In this document: piece after piece, positions 1 through 7,699 of the stretch | Layout of the letters: every line of letters begins with the position of its first letter | How positions within the stretch are numbered: position 1 is the stretch's first letter | From: Akkermansiaceae bacterium | GTDB lineage: Bacteria; Verrucomicrobiota; Verrucomicrobiia; Verrucomicrobiales; Akkermansiaceae | Assembly: GCA_018676385.1 (NCBI GenBank) | Contig: JABHEX010000233.1 | Location: forward strand, 1 to 17,838 | Reading direction: 5' to 3' | DNA length: 17,838 nucleotides | Notes under the pieces: generated by a model | Database searches by the model: none | Told to the model about the DNA's origin: nothing | What the model saw: the letters and a program-made list of their open reading frames with translations, nothing else | Translations under genes and position numbers: made by a program

Positions 1-300
1 TCGAGCCAGTAGCATTGCTGTGCGCACATCTGGGCGCAGATCAAACAGGTTGCGCGGCGCAATCTGACCAACCATAACCGCTTCCGTAGCGCCTTCTTTT
101 CCAAGAAATTTTATGACTTTACCAAGCTGTCCAACACGGAACCACGCACAGGCGTCTGCACGATCAGCTAACTCTTGACGAGTCTCTCCTTTGAATGCTG
201 CCATCACTAGTCGCGCACCGCCAGATTTAGCCCTAGCAGCAGACATAAACTCCTCGGGATAAATCCCGGAGCCTGAGATGATGCCAATGGTGCGAGACAC
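1..300 (-). CDS. lpxI: LpxI-type UDP-2,3-diacylglucosamine pyrophosphatase, N-terminal part (cut by window edge)
   Basis: LpxI (DUF1009 family) hydrolyses UDP-2,3-diacylglucosamine to lipid X and UMP at the cytoplasmic membrane in lipid A synthesis, replacing LpxH in many bacteria. I read 100 codons from a GTG at 298-300 to the window edge; a full protein has about 270 residues. The N-terminus carries the GIISGSGIYPEEF block (residues 6-18). A second family block, GQIAPRNLFDLRPD, begins near residue 78. There is no in-frame ATG close upstream and no clear Shine-Dalgarno, so GTG is the best start. The gene follows trpB by 20 bp on the same strand and is probably co-transcribed with it. The C-terminal catalytic half lies outside the window, so its integrity cannot be judged. 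The family call is firm; the reaction is taken from characterised LpxI proteins. Confidence 0.85.
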   Translation of the reverse strand, partial: MSRTIGIISGSGIYPEEFMSAARAKSGGARLVMAAFKGETRQELADRADACAWFRVGQLGKVIKFLGKEGATEAVMVGQIAPRNLFDLRPDVRTAMLLAR

Positions 301-320
301 AGCTTGTTAGTTTTAAGAAT

Positions 321-1535
321 TCAACCCAACAGATACTTTGCAGCTTGCTCGACGTCTTTGTCGCCACGGCCCGATAGGTTGACAATAATAATCGTGTCAT
401 CAGGAAGATCAGGAGCTATTTTAGAAATATAGGCGATGGCATGAGATGACTCGAGTGCCGGCAAAATACCTTCGGTCTCAGATAACTCTTTGAAAGCTGC
501 AAGAGCCTCATCATCTGTCGCATATGTGTACTCAGCACGCCCGATATCCTTAAGGTAGGCGTGCTCGGGGCCCACAGCGGCATAATCCAACCCAGCACTC
601 ACCGAGTGGGTAAGTTCGATCTGGCCATCATCATTGGCCAACAACCAAGTCTTAGAGCCTTGGAGAACTCCAAGCTTTCCACCTTGGAATCTTGCTGCGT
701 GTCGCTCTGGAATGATCCCATCCCCCCCTGCTTCAACGCCAATCATGCGGACATCCTCGTCTTCAATAAATGGATGGAACAATCCTATAGCATTGGAACC
801 CCCTCCGACGCAGGCGACCAGCATGTCCGGTAATCGTCCTTCCTGCTCCATAATTTGTTCACGTGCTTCGACCCCTATCACGCGGTGAAAATCTCGAACC
901 ATCATGGGAAATGGATGCGATCCTAATGCAGATCCCAAAATATAGTGGGTGTGTCCAACGGAAGAAACCCAATCACGAAGTGCCTCGTTTACAGCCTCTT
1001 TCAAAGTGGCCTGTCCACCAGTCACAGCAACAACTTTTGCTCCCAACAACTCCATACGCGCTACATTCAATGCTTGGCGCTCCATATCGACTTGCCCCAT
1101 GTATACAATACACTCCATGCCGAAACGCGCGCAAACTGTCGCCGTAGCGACGCCATGCTGACCAGCACCTGTTTCTGCGATGATTCTCTTTTTACCCAAA
1201 CGTTTGGCTAACAAAATCTGGCCAATAGCATTGTTGATTTTGTGAGCACCTGTGTGGAGCAAATCTTCACGTTTAAGATAAATTTTAGCGCCACCCAGCT
1301 TCTCTGTCCATCTTTCCGCAAAATAGAGAGGCGTTGGGCGCCCACAATATTGCTTCAGCAAGTAATCGAGTTCTTTTTGAAACTCAGGATCAGCCTTTGC
1401 TTTTTCATACTCCGCCGCAAGCACCTGCATGGGATCCATCAGAGTCTCTGGCACAAACATGCCTCCGTAGGTTCCAAAGTGCCCGTGAGAGTCAGGAAGT
1501 TGCTTTTTTGTATCAATAGTGGCCACGCATTTCAT
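321..1535 (-). CDS. trpB: Tryptophan synthase beta chain
   Basis: TrpB condenses indole with L-serine to give L-tryptophan, using pyridoxal phosphate, normally in an alpha2-beta2 complex with TrpA. Numbering from the ATG at 1533-1535 (404 aa), visible motifs are HTGAHKINNAIGQ with the Schiff-base lysine at about K99, AETGAGQHG with the catalytic glutamate at about E121, and the PLP-phosphate loop GGGSNAIG at about 244-251. The C-terminal LSGRGDKD motif is also intact. In-frame ATGs at 1553 and 1568 would add 6 or 11 residues. I prefer 1535 because the extension does not resemble TrpB N-termini and the homology begins just after it, at HGHFGTYGG. No trpA, trpC or trpF is visible: the gene sits between a squalene/phytoene synthase and lpxI, an unusual place for a trp gene. 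All key residues are present. Confidence 0.96.
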   Translation of the reverse strand: MKCVATIDTKKQLPDSHGHFGTYGGMFVPETLMDPMQVLAAEYEKAKADPEFQKELDYLLKQYCGRPTPLYFAERWTEKLGGAKIYLKREDLLHTGAHKINNAIGQILLAKRLGKKRIIAETGAGQHGVATATVCARFGMECIVYMGQVDMERQALNVARMELLGAKVVAVTGGQATLKEAVNEALRDWVSSVGHTHYILGSALGSHPFPMMVRDFHRVIGVEAREQIMEQEGRLPDMLVACVGGGSNAIGLFHPFIEDEDVRMIGVEAGGDGIIPERHAARFQGGKLGVLQGSKTWLLANDDGQIELTHSVSAGLDYAAVGPEHAYLKDIGRAEYTYATDDEALAAFKELSETEGILPALESSHAIAYISKIAPDLPDDTIIIVNLSGRGDKDVEQAAKYLLG

Positions 1536-1573
1536 TATGCCAGATATGGCCATTTCGCAAGCGATCATTCCCC

Positions 1574-2542
1574 TTAAACAAACAGAGCCTCCCAGACAGA
1601 GCGATAGACTTCGCTGCGCGGCACCTTAATACCCCGCTCAAGTTGTTGCCAATCCGCCACGTCGAGAAGATCAAGCGTACGCTCACCAATAAGCCCAGGC
1701 AGAGCAGTGGCGGCCTTCGTGCGGCGATGTAGCAACGAGCACGCGTAATCGTGACCTTCTTCAAGATAGCTCCTGGCACGAGCACGCCAGCGGGCGGCCT
1801 CTGCCATCAATGCTTTTTTGTCGGAAGCATCCACACTGGGAAAGTAACAACGATCATTTTTTAGATCATTAGGCAAATCACGTAAAATATTAATAAGTTG
1901 TAATCCTTTGCCGTAATTAGCACCCCACCGGTGTAACCGAGAAGATTCTATACGGGAAAATTTGCCCAGTGATATTTCACCCACATCTGTCCAGAACTCA
2001 CCAACACAACCAGCGACAAGATAGCAGTATTCCTCCAACTCGGCATCGAGAGTAAAATAAAAATCATCACGCAGCTCAAATCGCTCGATATCTAGTCGTT
2101 GTCCGCGAAGGATATGATCCATTACCGTGAGAATTGCATCATGGAGTCGCACACCTATACTTTTCTGTATTCCAGATACTGCCTCATAGTGCTCGGCATT
2201 CGCTGGCGCTTCTTGCCCAGCCAACGAATGAAACCAATCGAAGACGCCAGAAATATTTTCTAGTAAAACCCGCTCACCTTCGTGGGTTTGGTGCGTTACA
2301 ACCTCGTTTTGTATGCGCTCAATCCAGCCGGCAGATTCTTCACCCCTGAGGATACCAGCAAAACCATCCAATAAATCTGCCCGTAGACTTGGATCGAGAT
2401 TGGCTGTATCGGCCAGCGTATCTGAGGCACGCGCTAACAGGTAGCCCAGACTGATCGGCTCTCGCATAGCACGAGGCAGCACCCTTATGCTGAGGTAAAA
2501 CGATCTCGAAACGTCTTTAAGTATTTTTTTACCGACGGACAT
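1574..2542 (-). CDS. Squalene/phytoene synthase family protein (probable squalene or diapophytoene synthase)
   Basis: This 322-aa protein belongs to the trans-isoprenyl diphosphate synthases that join two prenyl diphosphates head to head: FPP to squalene or diapophytoene, or GGPP to phytoene. The first Asp-rich motif is DTLAD (D41 and D45) within YLLARASDTLADT. The second is RDLPND (D222 and D226) in LINILRDLPNDLKNDRCYFP. The N-terminal SRSFYLSIRVLP is also typical, as is EEYCYLVAGCVGEFW at 170-184. Length is normal. Its ATG lies 2 bp after the ispE stop, so the two are almost certainly translated from one message, which couples precursor supply to C30/C40 lipid or pigment synthesis. No NADPH-reductase partner or desaturase is in view, so I cannot separate squalene (hopanoid) from carotenoid precursor synthesis. 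The family is certain, the exact product inferred. Confidence 0.9.
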   Translation of the reverse strand: MSVGKKILKDVSRSFYLSIRVLPRAMREPISLGYLLARASDTLADTANLDPSLRADLLDGFAGILRGEESAGWIERIQNEVVTHQTHEGERVLLENISGVFDWFHSLAGQEAPANAEHYEAVSGIQKSIGVRLHDAILTVMDHILRGQRLDIERFELRDDFYFTLDAELEEYCYLVAGCVGEFWTDVGEISLGKFSRIESSRLHRWGANYGKGLQLINILRDLPNDLKNDRCYFPSVDASDKKALMAEAARWRARARSYLEEGHDYACSLLHRRTKAATALPGLIGERTLDLLDVADWQQLERGIKVPRSEVYRSVWEALFV

Positions 2543-2544
2543 GA

Positions 2545-3381
2545 TCAGAGAATGGCAGCTTTACTGGCCCAGAGGCTGGGATCGAGTTCGGTATGTGCTC
2601 GTTCAATCACGGCATCCGCATGTTGATGATCTAAGAACGCAATCATCGTAGATCCTGACCCCGACATCATTGCAGCCTCCACTTCAGGTTGAGCCAGAAG
2701 CCAAACCTTCATCTCAGCGAGAAAACGGTGTTTATAGAAAACAGGTTTTTCGAGATCATTGACAATCTTGCCCCATGGCAAATTTTGTGCTGCATAATCG
2801 ATGCCATCGATAGATTCTGCATTGAGGCAATTTTTGTAGGCATCCGGCGTCGACACACCAAAATTAGGTTTCATCAAAAGAATCTGTGTTCCAGCCAAAC
2901 CTTCAACAGAGATCGGTTCAACAAGCTCTCCCCTGCCCCTGATCATACATGACTGCTGGTAAATAAAAAAAGGAACATCGGAACCAATTTCAGCGGCCAT
3001 GCGTGCAAGTTTTTTGGATGAGAACCCCGTGTCCTCAAGGTCGTTTAACGCCAACAAAGTGGTTGCCGCATCACTACTCCCACCGCCCATACCAGCACCA
3101 TGCGGAATTTTTTTTTCTAGAATAATTCGCCAATGACAAGCCCTACTCATCTCGCGTTCGAATAAGCGTACGGCACGAGTTATTAAATTTGTCTCATCGA
3201 GGGGAATATCATGTGTCTCACAACTGAGTGAAAACATGTCACTTTTTTTAAAATACAAAAGATCACACAAATCAAGCGACGCAATCAAACTTTCGAGCTC
3301 ATGGAAACCATCAGCACGCTTACCCAACACATTGAGTGTAAGGTTGATTTTGGCTGGAGCTCTTCTAATTTCTTGATGCAT
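2545..3381 (-). CDS. ispE: 4-diphosphocytidyl-2-C-methyl-D-erythritol kinase
   Basis: IspE is the GHMP-family kinase of the MEP isoprenoid pathway. It phosphorylates the 2-hydroxyl of CDP-methylerythritol with ATP in the cytosol. The 278-aa protein has the N-terminal PAKINLTLNVLGKRADGFHEL block with K11, the GHMP glycine loop PHGAGMGGGSSDAA at 93-106, the catalytic aspartate in GSDVPFF (D135), and the C-terminal MSGSGST loop at 239-245. Length is close to the usual 280 to 290. The ATG at 3379-3381 lies 11 bp after the HAD gene stop, and its own stop is 2 bp before the squalene/phytoene synthase start, so the gene is mid-operon. All catalytic features are present. Confidence 0.97.
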   Translation of the reverse strand: MHQEIRRAPAKINLTLNVLGKRADGFHELESLIASLDLCDLLYFKKSDMFSLSCETHDIPLDETNLITRAVRLFEREMSRACHWRIILEKKIPHGAGMGGGSSDAATTLLALNDLEDTGFSSKKLARMAAEIGSDVPFFIYQQSCMIRGRGELVEPISVEGLAGTQILLMKPNFGVSTPDAYKNCLNAESIDGIDYAAQNLPWGKIVNDLEKPVFYKHRFLAEMKVWLLAQPEVEAAMMSGSGSTMIAFLDHQHADAVIERAHTELDPSLWASKAAIL

Positions 3382-3392
3382 GAAAGCACGGG

Positions 3393-4004
3393 CTAAATGA
3401 CCCGCACTGGTGCTGGCACAGAAACCACTATCATTCCAGCAGATTGTGCCGCTATGATACCAGCAGGTGCATCCTCAAGTACTAGACAACGATCAGGTGC
3501 AACCTCGAGTCGCCCTGCAGTTTCGAGATAAATATCCGGTGCTGGCTTGCCGCATTTCACATCGTTAGCTGTCACCACTTCGTCAAAAAGATCACTGAGA
3601 CCACAGACCTGAAGTGTTTTCTCAGCAACCAGACGGGTACCTCCAGTTGCAACGGCCATCGGCATCTTGCCGCGCTTGCTACGAGCAAACTCGACGACTT
3701 CATCAATGATTACAACCTGATCGATGTTTGTAAGAAAAGCATTACGCTTATCCACTGCCACCTCCTCAGGATCGAGCTGCAACCCGAACTCACCGTTCAG
3801 TTCTGTCACGATATCTTTGGTCGGTCTTCCTCCCATCGCATAAAATACATCCTCAGCAAATATATGTTGTGCATCTTGTCTTTTGAGCGCTTCACACCAT
3901 GCCGCGAAATGCGCCGGCATGGAATCCACTAACGTTCCATCTAGATCAAAAATCACAGCATCGTAGCCGTCCTGAGGTATGTTTAAGTTATCAGTATGAT
4001 TCAT
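3393..4004 (-). CDS. HAD-superfamily hydrolase, beta-phosphoglucomutase-like
   Basis: This 203-aa haloacid dehalogenase-type enzyme probably acts on a small phosphorylated sugar or other metabolite. Motif I is FDLDGTLVDS (nucleophile D20, acid/base D22). Motif II is AVATGG (T120), motif III is the lysine in KCGKPAPD (K143), and motif IV is EDAPAGI (E167, D168). A helical cap lies between motifs I and II, and its GGRPTKDIV segment recalls beta-phosphoglucomutase/YqaB/YfdX-type subgroup I proteins. The C-terminus is slightly short, ending soon after the last strand. The D20/D22 pair suits either a phosphatase or a phosphomutase, so the substrate is not readable from sequence. It precedes ispE by 11 bp and follows the uridylyltransferase by 112 bp, so it is probably the first gene of the ispE operon. 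Confidence 0.87.
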   Translation of the reverse strand: MNHTDNLNIPQDGYDAVIFDLDGTLVDSMPAHFAAWCEALKRQDAQHIFAEDVFYAMGGRPTKDIVTELNGEFGLQLDPEEVAVDKRNAFLTNIDQVVIIDEVVEFARSKRGKMPMAVATGGTRLVAEKTLQVCGLSDLFDEVVTANDVKCGKPAPDIYLETAGRLEVAPDRCLVLEDAPAGIIAAQSAGMIVVSVPAPVRVI

Positions 4005-4116
4005 TCCGCACGCGATATGGAGAGTTTTTAGCTTACGAGCAACCCAATAAATGAGCCAATCTCCATGATCATCAAAAAATCATTCATTCTTAGACACTTA
4101 CGCAAGATGATTTATC

Positions 4117-5520
4117 TTAAAGTATGATGTCTTCATCTTGATATTTACCACCAGCTACCCACTTTGTCTCTTCAGTTGTGTTGGTGAAGCTTACGTCACC
4201 CACGATTTTAACTCCGTCTGCAAAGCGCACCGAACCCCTAATCTTCAAATGCTGGGCTCTGAGCAACGACGGCATACCAAGCCCCTCCAGACTATCAACC
4301 ATTTTATAATCATCACTCAGATCGATCACCGGAGGTTCGCCGGCACGCTCAGCAACTAACGCAATGCGTCCATCTGGCGTCTGCTCGTAGGCATCAGAGC
4401 GTAGCGCAAACAAATCCGAGGTTGTTTTTACAGGTGCAAAACGTGATCGCGGCACGCAAACCGCACTTGAACCCGGGAATGACTCAATGGCAGCACCCAT
4501 CGCAATTTCGAGCTGTAACACGTTAGGCGATTCCCTGTTGCGTGGATCAACCGTCTTGGAGTTCTTAATCATCGGCAAGGGAAGCGCTCCGCTTGCTTTT
4601 TCTAACAACCCTTTAAGAACATCCAATCGTATCCACAAACTATTCGTATTAAAGTATCGATGGCGATTAATATTTTGAAAATCCTCCAAATCTTCATCGG
4701 CACACTGAGCAACTTCGCGCAACAGCATTTGCCCATCCAGATTCCTAACAGCAAGATGCCCACCCTTTTTATCGGCCTCGGTTCTGCGCGTAGCCTCCAT
4801 GAGAAAAGGCAGGTCACTATCTGCGAAATAGCGAAGTAATCCAGCGTCTAGAACCGCACCCAAGTTATCGGAGTTAGAGACAAAAGCATACTTCACTCCA
4901 TCAGCAAGTAACGCATCAAGCCATCCACTTCCAGCAAGAGCAGCATACAAGTCACCATGCCCCGGCGGACACCACTCGTGATTTGGATCTTTTCCCCATT
5001 CAACTGGAAGCATCGTTTCCGCATCGATCTTGGGCACTTGGTTTTGCATCAGCTCGATATTTTCAGCACCCGAAAGATTCTGATCTTTATAAAATTCCAT
5101 ATGCTCAAGCGTATCCTCCGAGGTGCTGAAACTGTTCATGAGCAGAAAACGCACCATCCCGCCAGTTTGTTCACGTAGATGGAGAATCTGATTGGCTATG
5201 ATGTCCAGAAAGGTCGTGCTACCTTTCACTGGCAGAAGGCTCTTTGCCTTCTGCAAACCCATGCTAGTGCCCAGGCCACCATTAAGCTTAATAACCACGG
5301 TCTTGGCCAGCAACTCAGGAGAGAAATCCTCATCAGTAGCTGCCACATCGGCAAAATCAGGTACACTTTCACATGGCTTTATGCTGTCTTCTGCAATCAT
5401 GCCATTCTCATCACGCTCAAGCGCATGATAGTTTTGTTCAAACGCTCGAATAGCAGCCTCATTCACACCTGCTGCTTCCATTTTATTTCGAAAAAAGATA
5501 AATTCACTCATGCTAGACAT
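4117..5520 (-). CDS. UTP-glucose-1-phosphate uridylyltransferase, UDPGP (eukaryote-like) family
   Basis: This 467-aa nucleotidyltransferase should make UDP-glucose from UTP and glucose-1-phosphate in the cytosol. The nucleotide-binding loop is KLNGGLGTSMGLQKAKSLL at about 78-96. Further family blocks are LLMNSFSTSEDT (126-137), WCPPGHGDLYAAL (183-195) and FVSNSDNLGAVLD (213-225). The C-terminal part (LKIRGSVRFADGVKIVGDV) reads as a left-handed beta-helix. LNGGLGTSMG favours UGPase over UDP-GlcNAc pyrophosphorylase, which typically has LAGGQGTRLG. Length matches eukaryotic UGPases and is much longer than bacterial GalU, which belongs to another family. The start is well supported: GGAG lies 8 nt before the ATG at 5518-5520, the clearest ribosome-binding site in the window. 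Exact sugar preference is inferred. Confidence 0.9.
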   Translation of the reverse strand: MSSMSEFIFFRNKMEAAGVNEAAIRAFEQNYHALERDENGMIAEDSIKPCESVPDFADVAATDEDFSPELLAKTVVIKLNGGLGTSMGLQKAKSLLPVKGSTTFLDIIANQILHLREQTGGMVRFLLMNSFSTSEDTLEHMEFYKDQNLSGAENIELMQNQVPKIDAETMLPVEWGKDPNHEWCPPGHGDLYAALAGSGWLDALLADGVKYAFVSNSDNLGAVLDAGLLRYFADSDLPFLMEATRRTEADKKGGHLAVRNLDGQMLLREVAQCADEDLEDFQNINRHRYFNTNSLWIRLDVLKGLLEKASGALPLPMIKNSKTVDPRNRESPNVLQLEIAMGAAIESFPGSSAVCVPRSRFAPVKTTSDLFALRSDAYEQTPDGRIALVAERAGEPPVIDLSDDYKMVDSLEGLGMPSLLRAQHLKIRGSVRFADGVKIVGDVSFTNTTEETKWVAGGKYQDEDIIL

Positions 5521-5521
5521 A

Positions 5522-5547
5522 ACGGCATCTCCGTAGCCGTGGGCTAC
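5522..5547 (-). promoter_or_regulatory. Leader hairpins and ribosome-binding site before the uridylyltransferase gene
   Basis: Read on the minus strand, a perfect 6-bp stem with a 3-nt loop (GTAGCC-CAC-GGCTAC, 5547-5533) abuts GGAG, which lies 8 nt before the ATG. A competing 5-bp stem (ACGGC at 5540-5536 with GCCGT at 5526-5522) would place GGAG in its loop. The two stems share bases and cannot form together. It may be a small translational control element or chance; there is no U-run, so a terminator is unlikely. The base pairing is seen directly, the function is inferred. Confidence 0.35.
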
Positions 5548-5571
5548 CTTAAATGAGCATTACGATCAACC

Positions 5572-6039
5572 TCAAACCACAACGGTCGATGACTCAAGCA
5601 ATCCAACAATTTTTTCAAGACCATCGCGATCTACTCCATCAAATGACGATTTTTCCGTTGAATCTACGTCCAGAACCGCCACCACATTACCCGCAACATC
5701 CATCACAGGCACCACAATTTCACTCTGCGAGCGTGGATCACAAGCAATGTGATCAGGGAAATCATGCACGTTATCAACGATCATCGTCTTTACCTCAGAT
5801 GCCGCTGCTCCACATACTCCGCGGTTTAGCCCGATTCGCAGGCACCCAAGTGTTCCTTGGTACGGACCAATCACCAGCTCACTATCAAGCATCCGATAAA
5901 AACCCACCCAATAAAAGTGAGAAAACCCCTCAGCCAGTAGTGATGCAATGGTGGCCATCGCCGCAATATTATCAGTTTCACCGTCCAGTACGGCATGGGA
6001 TTTCTCGAAGACCTGCTGATAACGCATCTTTTTTTCCAT
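5572..6039 (-). CDS. msrC: Free methionine-(R)-sulfoxide reductase (GAF-domain fRMsr)
   Basis: MsrC reduces free methionine-R-sulfoxide to methionine in the cytosol, using cysteines inside a GAF domain. Counting from the ATG at 6037-6039 (155 aa), the three conserved cysteines are C66, C76 and C100. Their spacing of 10 and 24 residues equals that of E. coli C84/C94/C118. They lie in LGCLRIGLNRGVCGAAA and FPDHIACDPRSQSEIV. The C-terminal VLDVDS block is present. A GTG three codons further upstream (6046-6048) is possible, but the ATG gives the same N-terminal length as E. coli MsrC before the GET motif. No Shine-Dalgarno is visible. The gene is 51 bp upstream of the uridylyltransferase gene on the same strand and diverges from dnaX. 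Confidence 0.91.
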   Translation of the reverse strand: MEKKMRYQQVFEKSHAVLDGETDNIAAMATIASLLAEGFSHFYWVGFYRMLDSELVIGPYQGTLGCLRIGLNRGVCGAAASEVKTMIVDNVHDFPDHIACDPRSQSEIVVPVMDVAGNVVAVLDVDSTEKSSFDGVDRDGLEKIVGLLESSTVVV

Positions 6040-6157
6040 CGATGTCACGACGAATATGTGCCGGAATCATCACAAGATCACCAGATCAAAGAAACAAATT
6101 TTTGCATATTACGGAATTTACCATTTTCAAACTCTCAGAGTCCACTAAGTTGAATCC
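6040..6157. promoter_or_regulatory. Divergent intergenic region between msrC and dnaX
   Basis: About 118 bp separate two outward-facing genes, so promoters for both must lie here. The part before dnaX is AT-rich (runs of A and T around 6085-6130). I cannot pick out a convincing -35/-10 pair for either strand. GTGAT occurs twice close together on the minus strand near 6070-6085. That is too little to call an operator. Confidence 0.4.
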
Positions 6158-7633
6158 GTGAGCTACCAGGTCTTTGCCAGAAAATACCGCCCAAGAACAT
6201 TTACCGACGTACTTGGGCAGGATCATGTGATTTCTACTTTACGCAATGCGATTGATCGTAATCGCCTCGCACATGCTTGGCTATTCGTAGGTCCTCGTGG
6301 CACCGGCAAAACTACCACCGCACGGATTCTAGCCAAGGCTCTTAATTGCCCAGGTGGCCCCAATGCTGAGTTTGATCCCGACGACCCTATCTGCGTAGAA
6401 ATTGGCGAGGGAACTTCCCTTGATGTAATCGAAATCGACGGCGCATCTAACAACTCTGTCGACAACATACGTGACATCCGTGAGAATGTTCAGTTTACAC
6501 CGAGCCAAGGGAAATTTAAAATTTACTACATTGACGAGGTTCACATGCTGTCTAATGCAGCATTCAACGCCCTGCTTAAAACACTCGAGGAGCCACCCGA
6601 ACACGTAAAGTTCATCTTTGCCACCACTGAACCCAATAAAATTCTTCCCACCATTATTTCGCGTTGCCAAAGATTCGACCTACGCCCCATCCCCACAAGC
6701 ACGATCGCTAAGCATCTGCAGTTCATTGCAAACGATGAGGGTGTCAAACTCGACGATCCAGCTGCGTGGGCTATCGCTAAGGGTGCAGACGGCGGCATGC
6801 GTGATGCACAATCGATGCTCGATCAGCTAGTAGCATTCTGCGGAGATGAAATAACTGAAAAAAATGTCCTAGAGATCTTTGGCTTCACCTCACGAGAAAC
6901 TGTTGCTAACCTAGCCACTCATATTGTTGGTAAAGATAGCCCAAGTGCACTGGGATTAATCCACAGCGAGGCAAATAACGGCAAGGAACTATCGCAGTTA
7001 CTTGGCGAGTTGATCGGCTGTCTGCGGGCGCTCCTAGTCACACGTATTGACTCCGCTGCCAGCAACGAAGGTTTTCCTGCCGAACTTTGGGACCCTCTAG
7101 TTTTATTATCAAAGGACATTCAGACCGATCGCATTCTGGCACTTATCGATGTGCTCGCTGAATCCGAGGGCAAGATGAAATGGGCTGCCAACAAACGCCT
7201 GCACATGGAAATAGGTACCATAAAGGCTATTCAGTCGCTCAACGACGCGCGCATTAGCGATGTCATTAAGGCACTCGCTGGCTCCGGGCCCATTAATCAG
7301 CAAACACCCTCTACTCCGAGCGATTCACCCACACCGAGCGCAAGTGACTCCGCGCCCTCGCCCGAACCGCCCAAACCAGAGACCCCAAAACCAGAAACCA
7401 CCAGTTCAACTGCTCCAAAACCCGAACCTTCTCACAAAAAGGGCCTCGATGCACTCATCGATGACGCACCTGAGGAGCCCGCTGTTTCAGAATCTTTACC
7501 TACCCCCAACCCTGAACCAGATACAAAGGAACCGGAACCAAAGACAGAAACTAACTCGAGTGACGATTCCTTCTATGAGGATCCCCTCATTCAAAAAGCC
7601 TTGGATGTTTTCAAGGGCACTCTAAAAAAGTAA
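6158..7633 (+). CDS. dnaX: DNA polymerase III subunit gamma/tau
   Basis: DnaX is the AAA+ motor of the clamp loader that places the sliding clamp on primed DNA and couples polymerase to helicase. The GTG start at 6158 gives 491 aa and aligns without gaps to E. coli DnaX over the first 120 residues. Visible features are Walker A GPRGTGKTT (45-53), Walker B YYIDEVHM (123-130), sensor 1 FATTEPNK, and the SRC arginine finger (168-170). Of the four E. coli zinc cysteines (64, 73, 76, 79), only C64 and C79 remain; D73 and D76 replace the others. After about residue 375 comes a low-complexity Pro/Ser/Glu/Lys linker (about 380-470), then a short conserved-looking tail. It is shorter than E. coli tau (643), so the tau-specific domains are reduced or different. 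ybaB follows after 66 bp, the usual neighbour. Confidence 0.96.
   Translation: MSYQVFARKYRPRTFTDVLGQDHVISTLRNAIDRNRLAHAWLFVGPRGTGKTTTARILAKALNCPGGPNAEFDPDDPICVEIGEGTSLDVIEIDGASNNSVDNIRDIRENVQFTPSQGKFKIYYIDEVHMLSNAAFNALLKTLEEPPEHVKFIFATTEPNKILPTIISRCQRFDLRPIPTSTIAKHLQFIANDEGVKLDDPAAWAIAKGADGGMRDAQSMLDQLVAFCGDEITEKNVLEIFGFTSRETVANLATHIVGKDSPSALGLIHSEANNGKELSQLLGELIGCLRALLVTRIDSAASNEGFPAELWDPLVLLSKDIQTDRILALIDVLAESEGKMKWAANKRLHMEIGTIKAIQSLNDARISDVIKALAGSGPINQQTPSTPSDSPTPSASDSAPSPEPPKPETPKPETTSSTAPKPEPSHKKGLDALIDDAPEEPAVSESLPTPNPEPDTKEPEPKTETNSSDDSFYEDPLIQKALDVFKGTLKK
7433..7464 (+). other. Candidate programmed -1 frameshift site in dnaX
   Basis: In-frame codons CAC AAA AAG end at 7441. Four bases later a perfect 6-bp stem with a 4-nt loop follows (TCGATG-CACT-CATCGA, 7446-7461). 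A shift of -1 at AAG meets a TGA at 7462-7464, giving a product of about 435 aa; E. coli gamma has 431. The heptamer C-AAA-AAG is weaker than E. coli A-AAA-AAG because the P-site tRNA would mispair at one position. I see no AGGAG-like stimulator upstream. This is a candidate only. Confidence 0.25.
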
Positions 7634-7699
7634 CCACCAAGTTCAAATCACTAAATAAAAAATACTCATTAGTCACATCACGACATTTATTATTCAATT

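Noticed and set aside
5553..6161. Plus-strand open frame of about 200 codons opposite msrC
   Set aside because: It is rich in His, Pro, Gln and Ser with no recognisable motif, and lies directly antisense to a clear MsrC gene with conserved cysteines.
7260..7625. Plus-strand frame of about 120 codons inside the 3' part of dnaX
   Set aside because: It is a shifted reading of the dnaX Pro/Ser/Lys-rich linker; its Pro/Arg/Gln-heavy composition follows from that low-complexity DNA.
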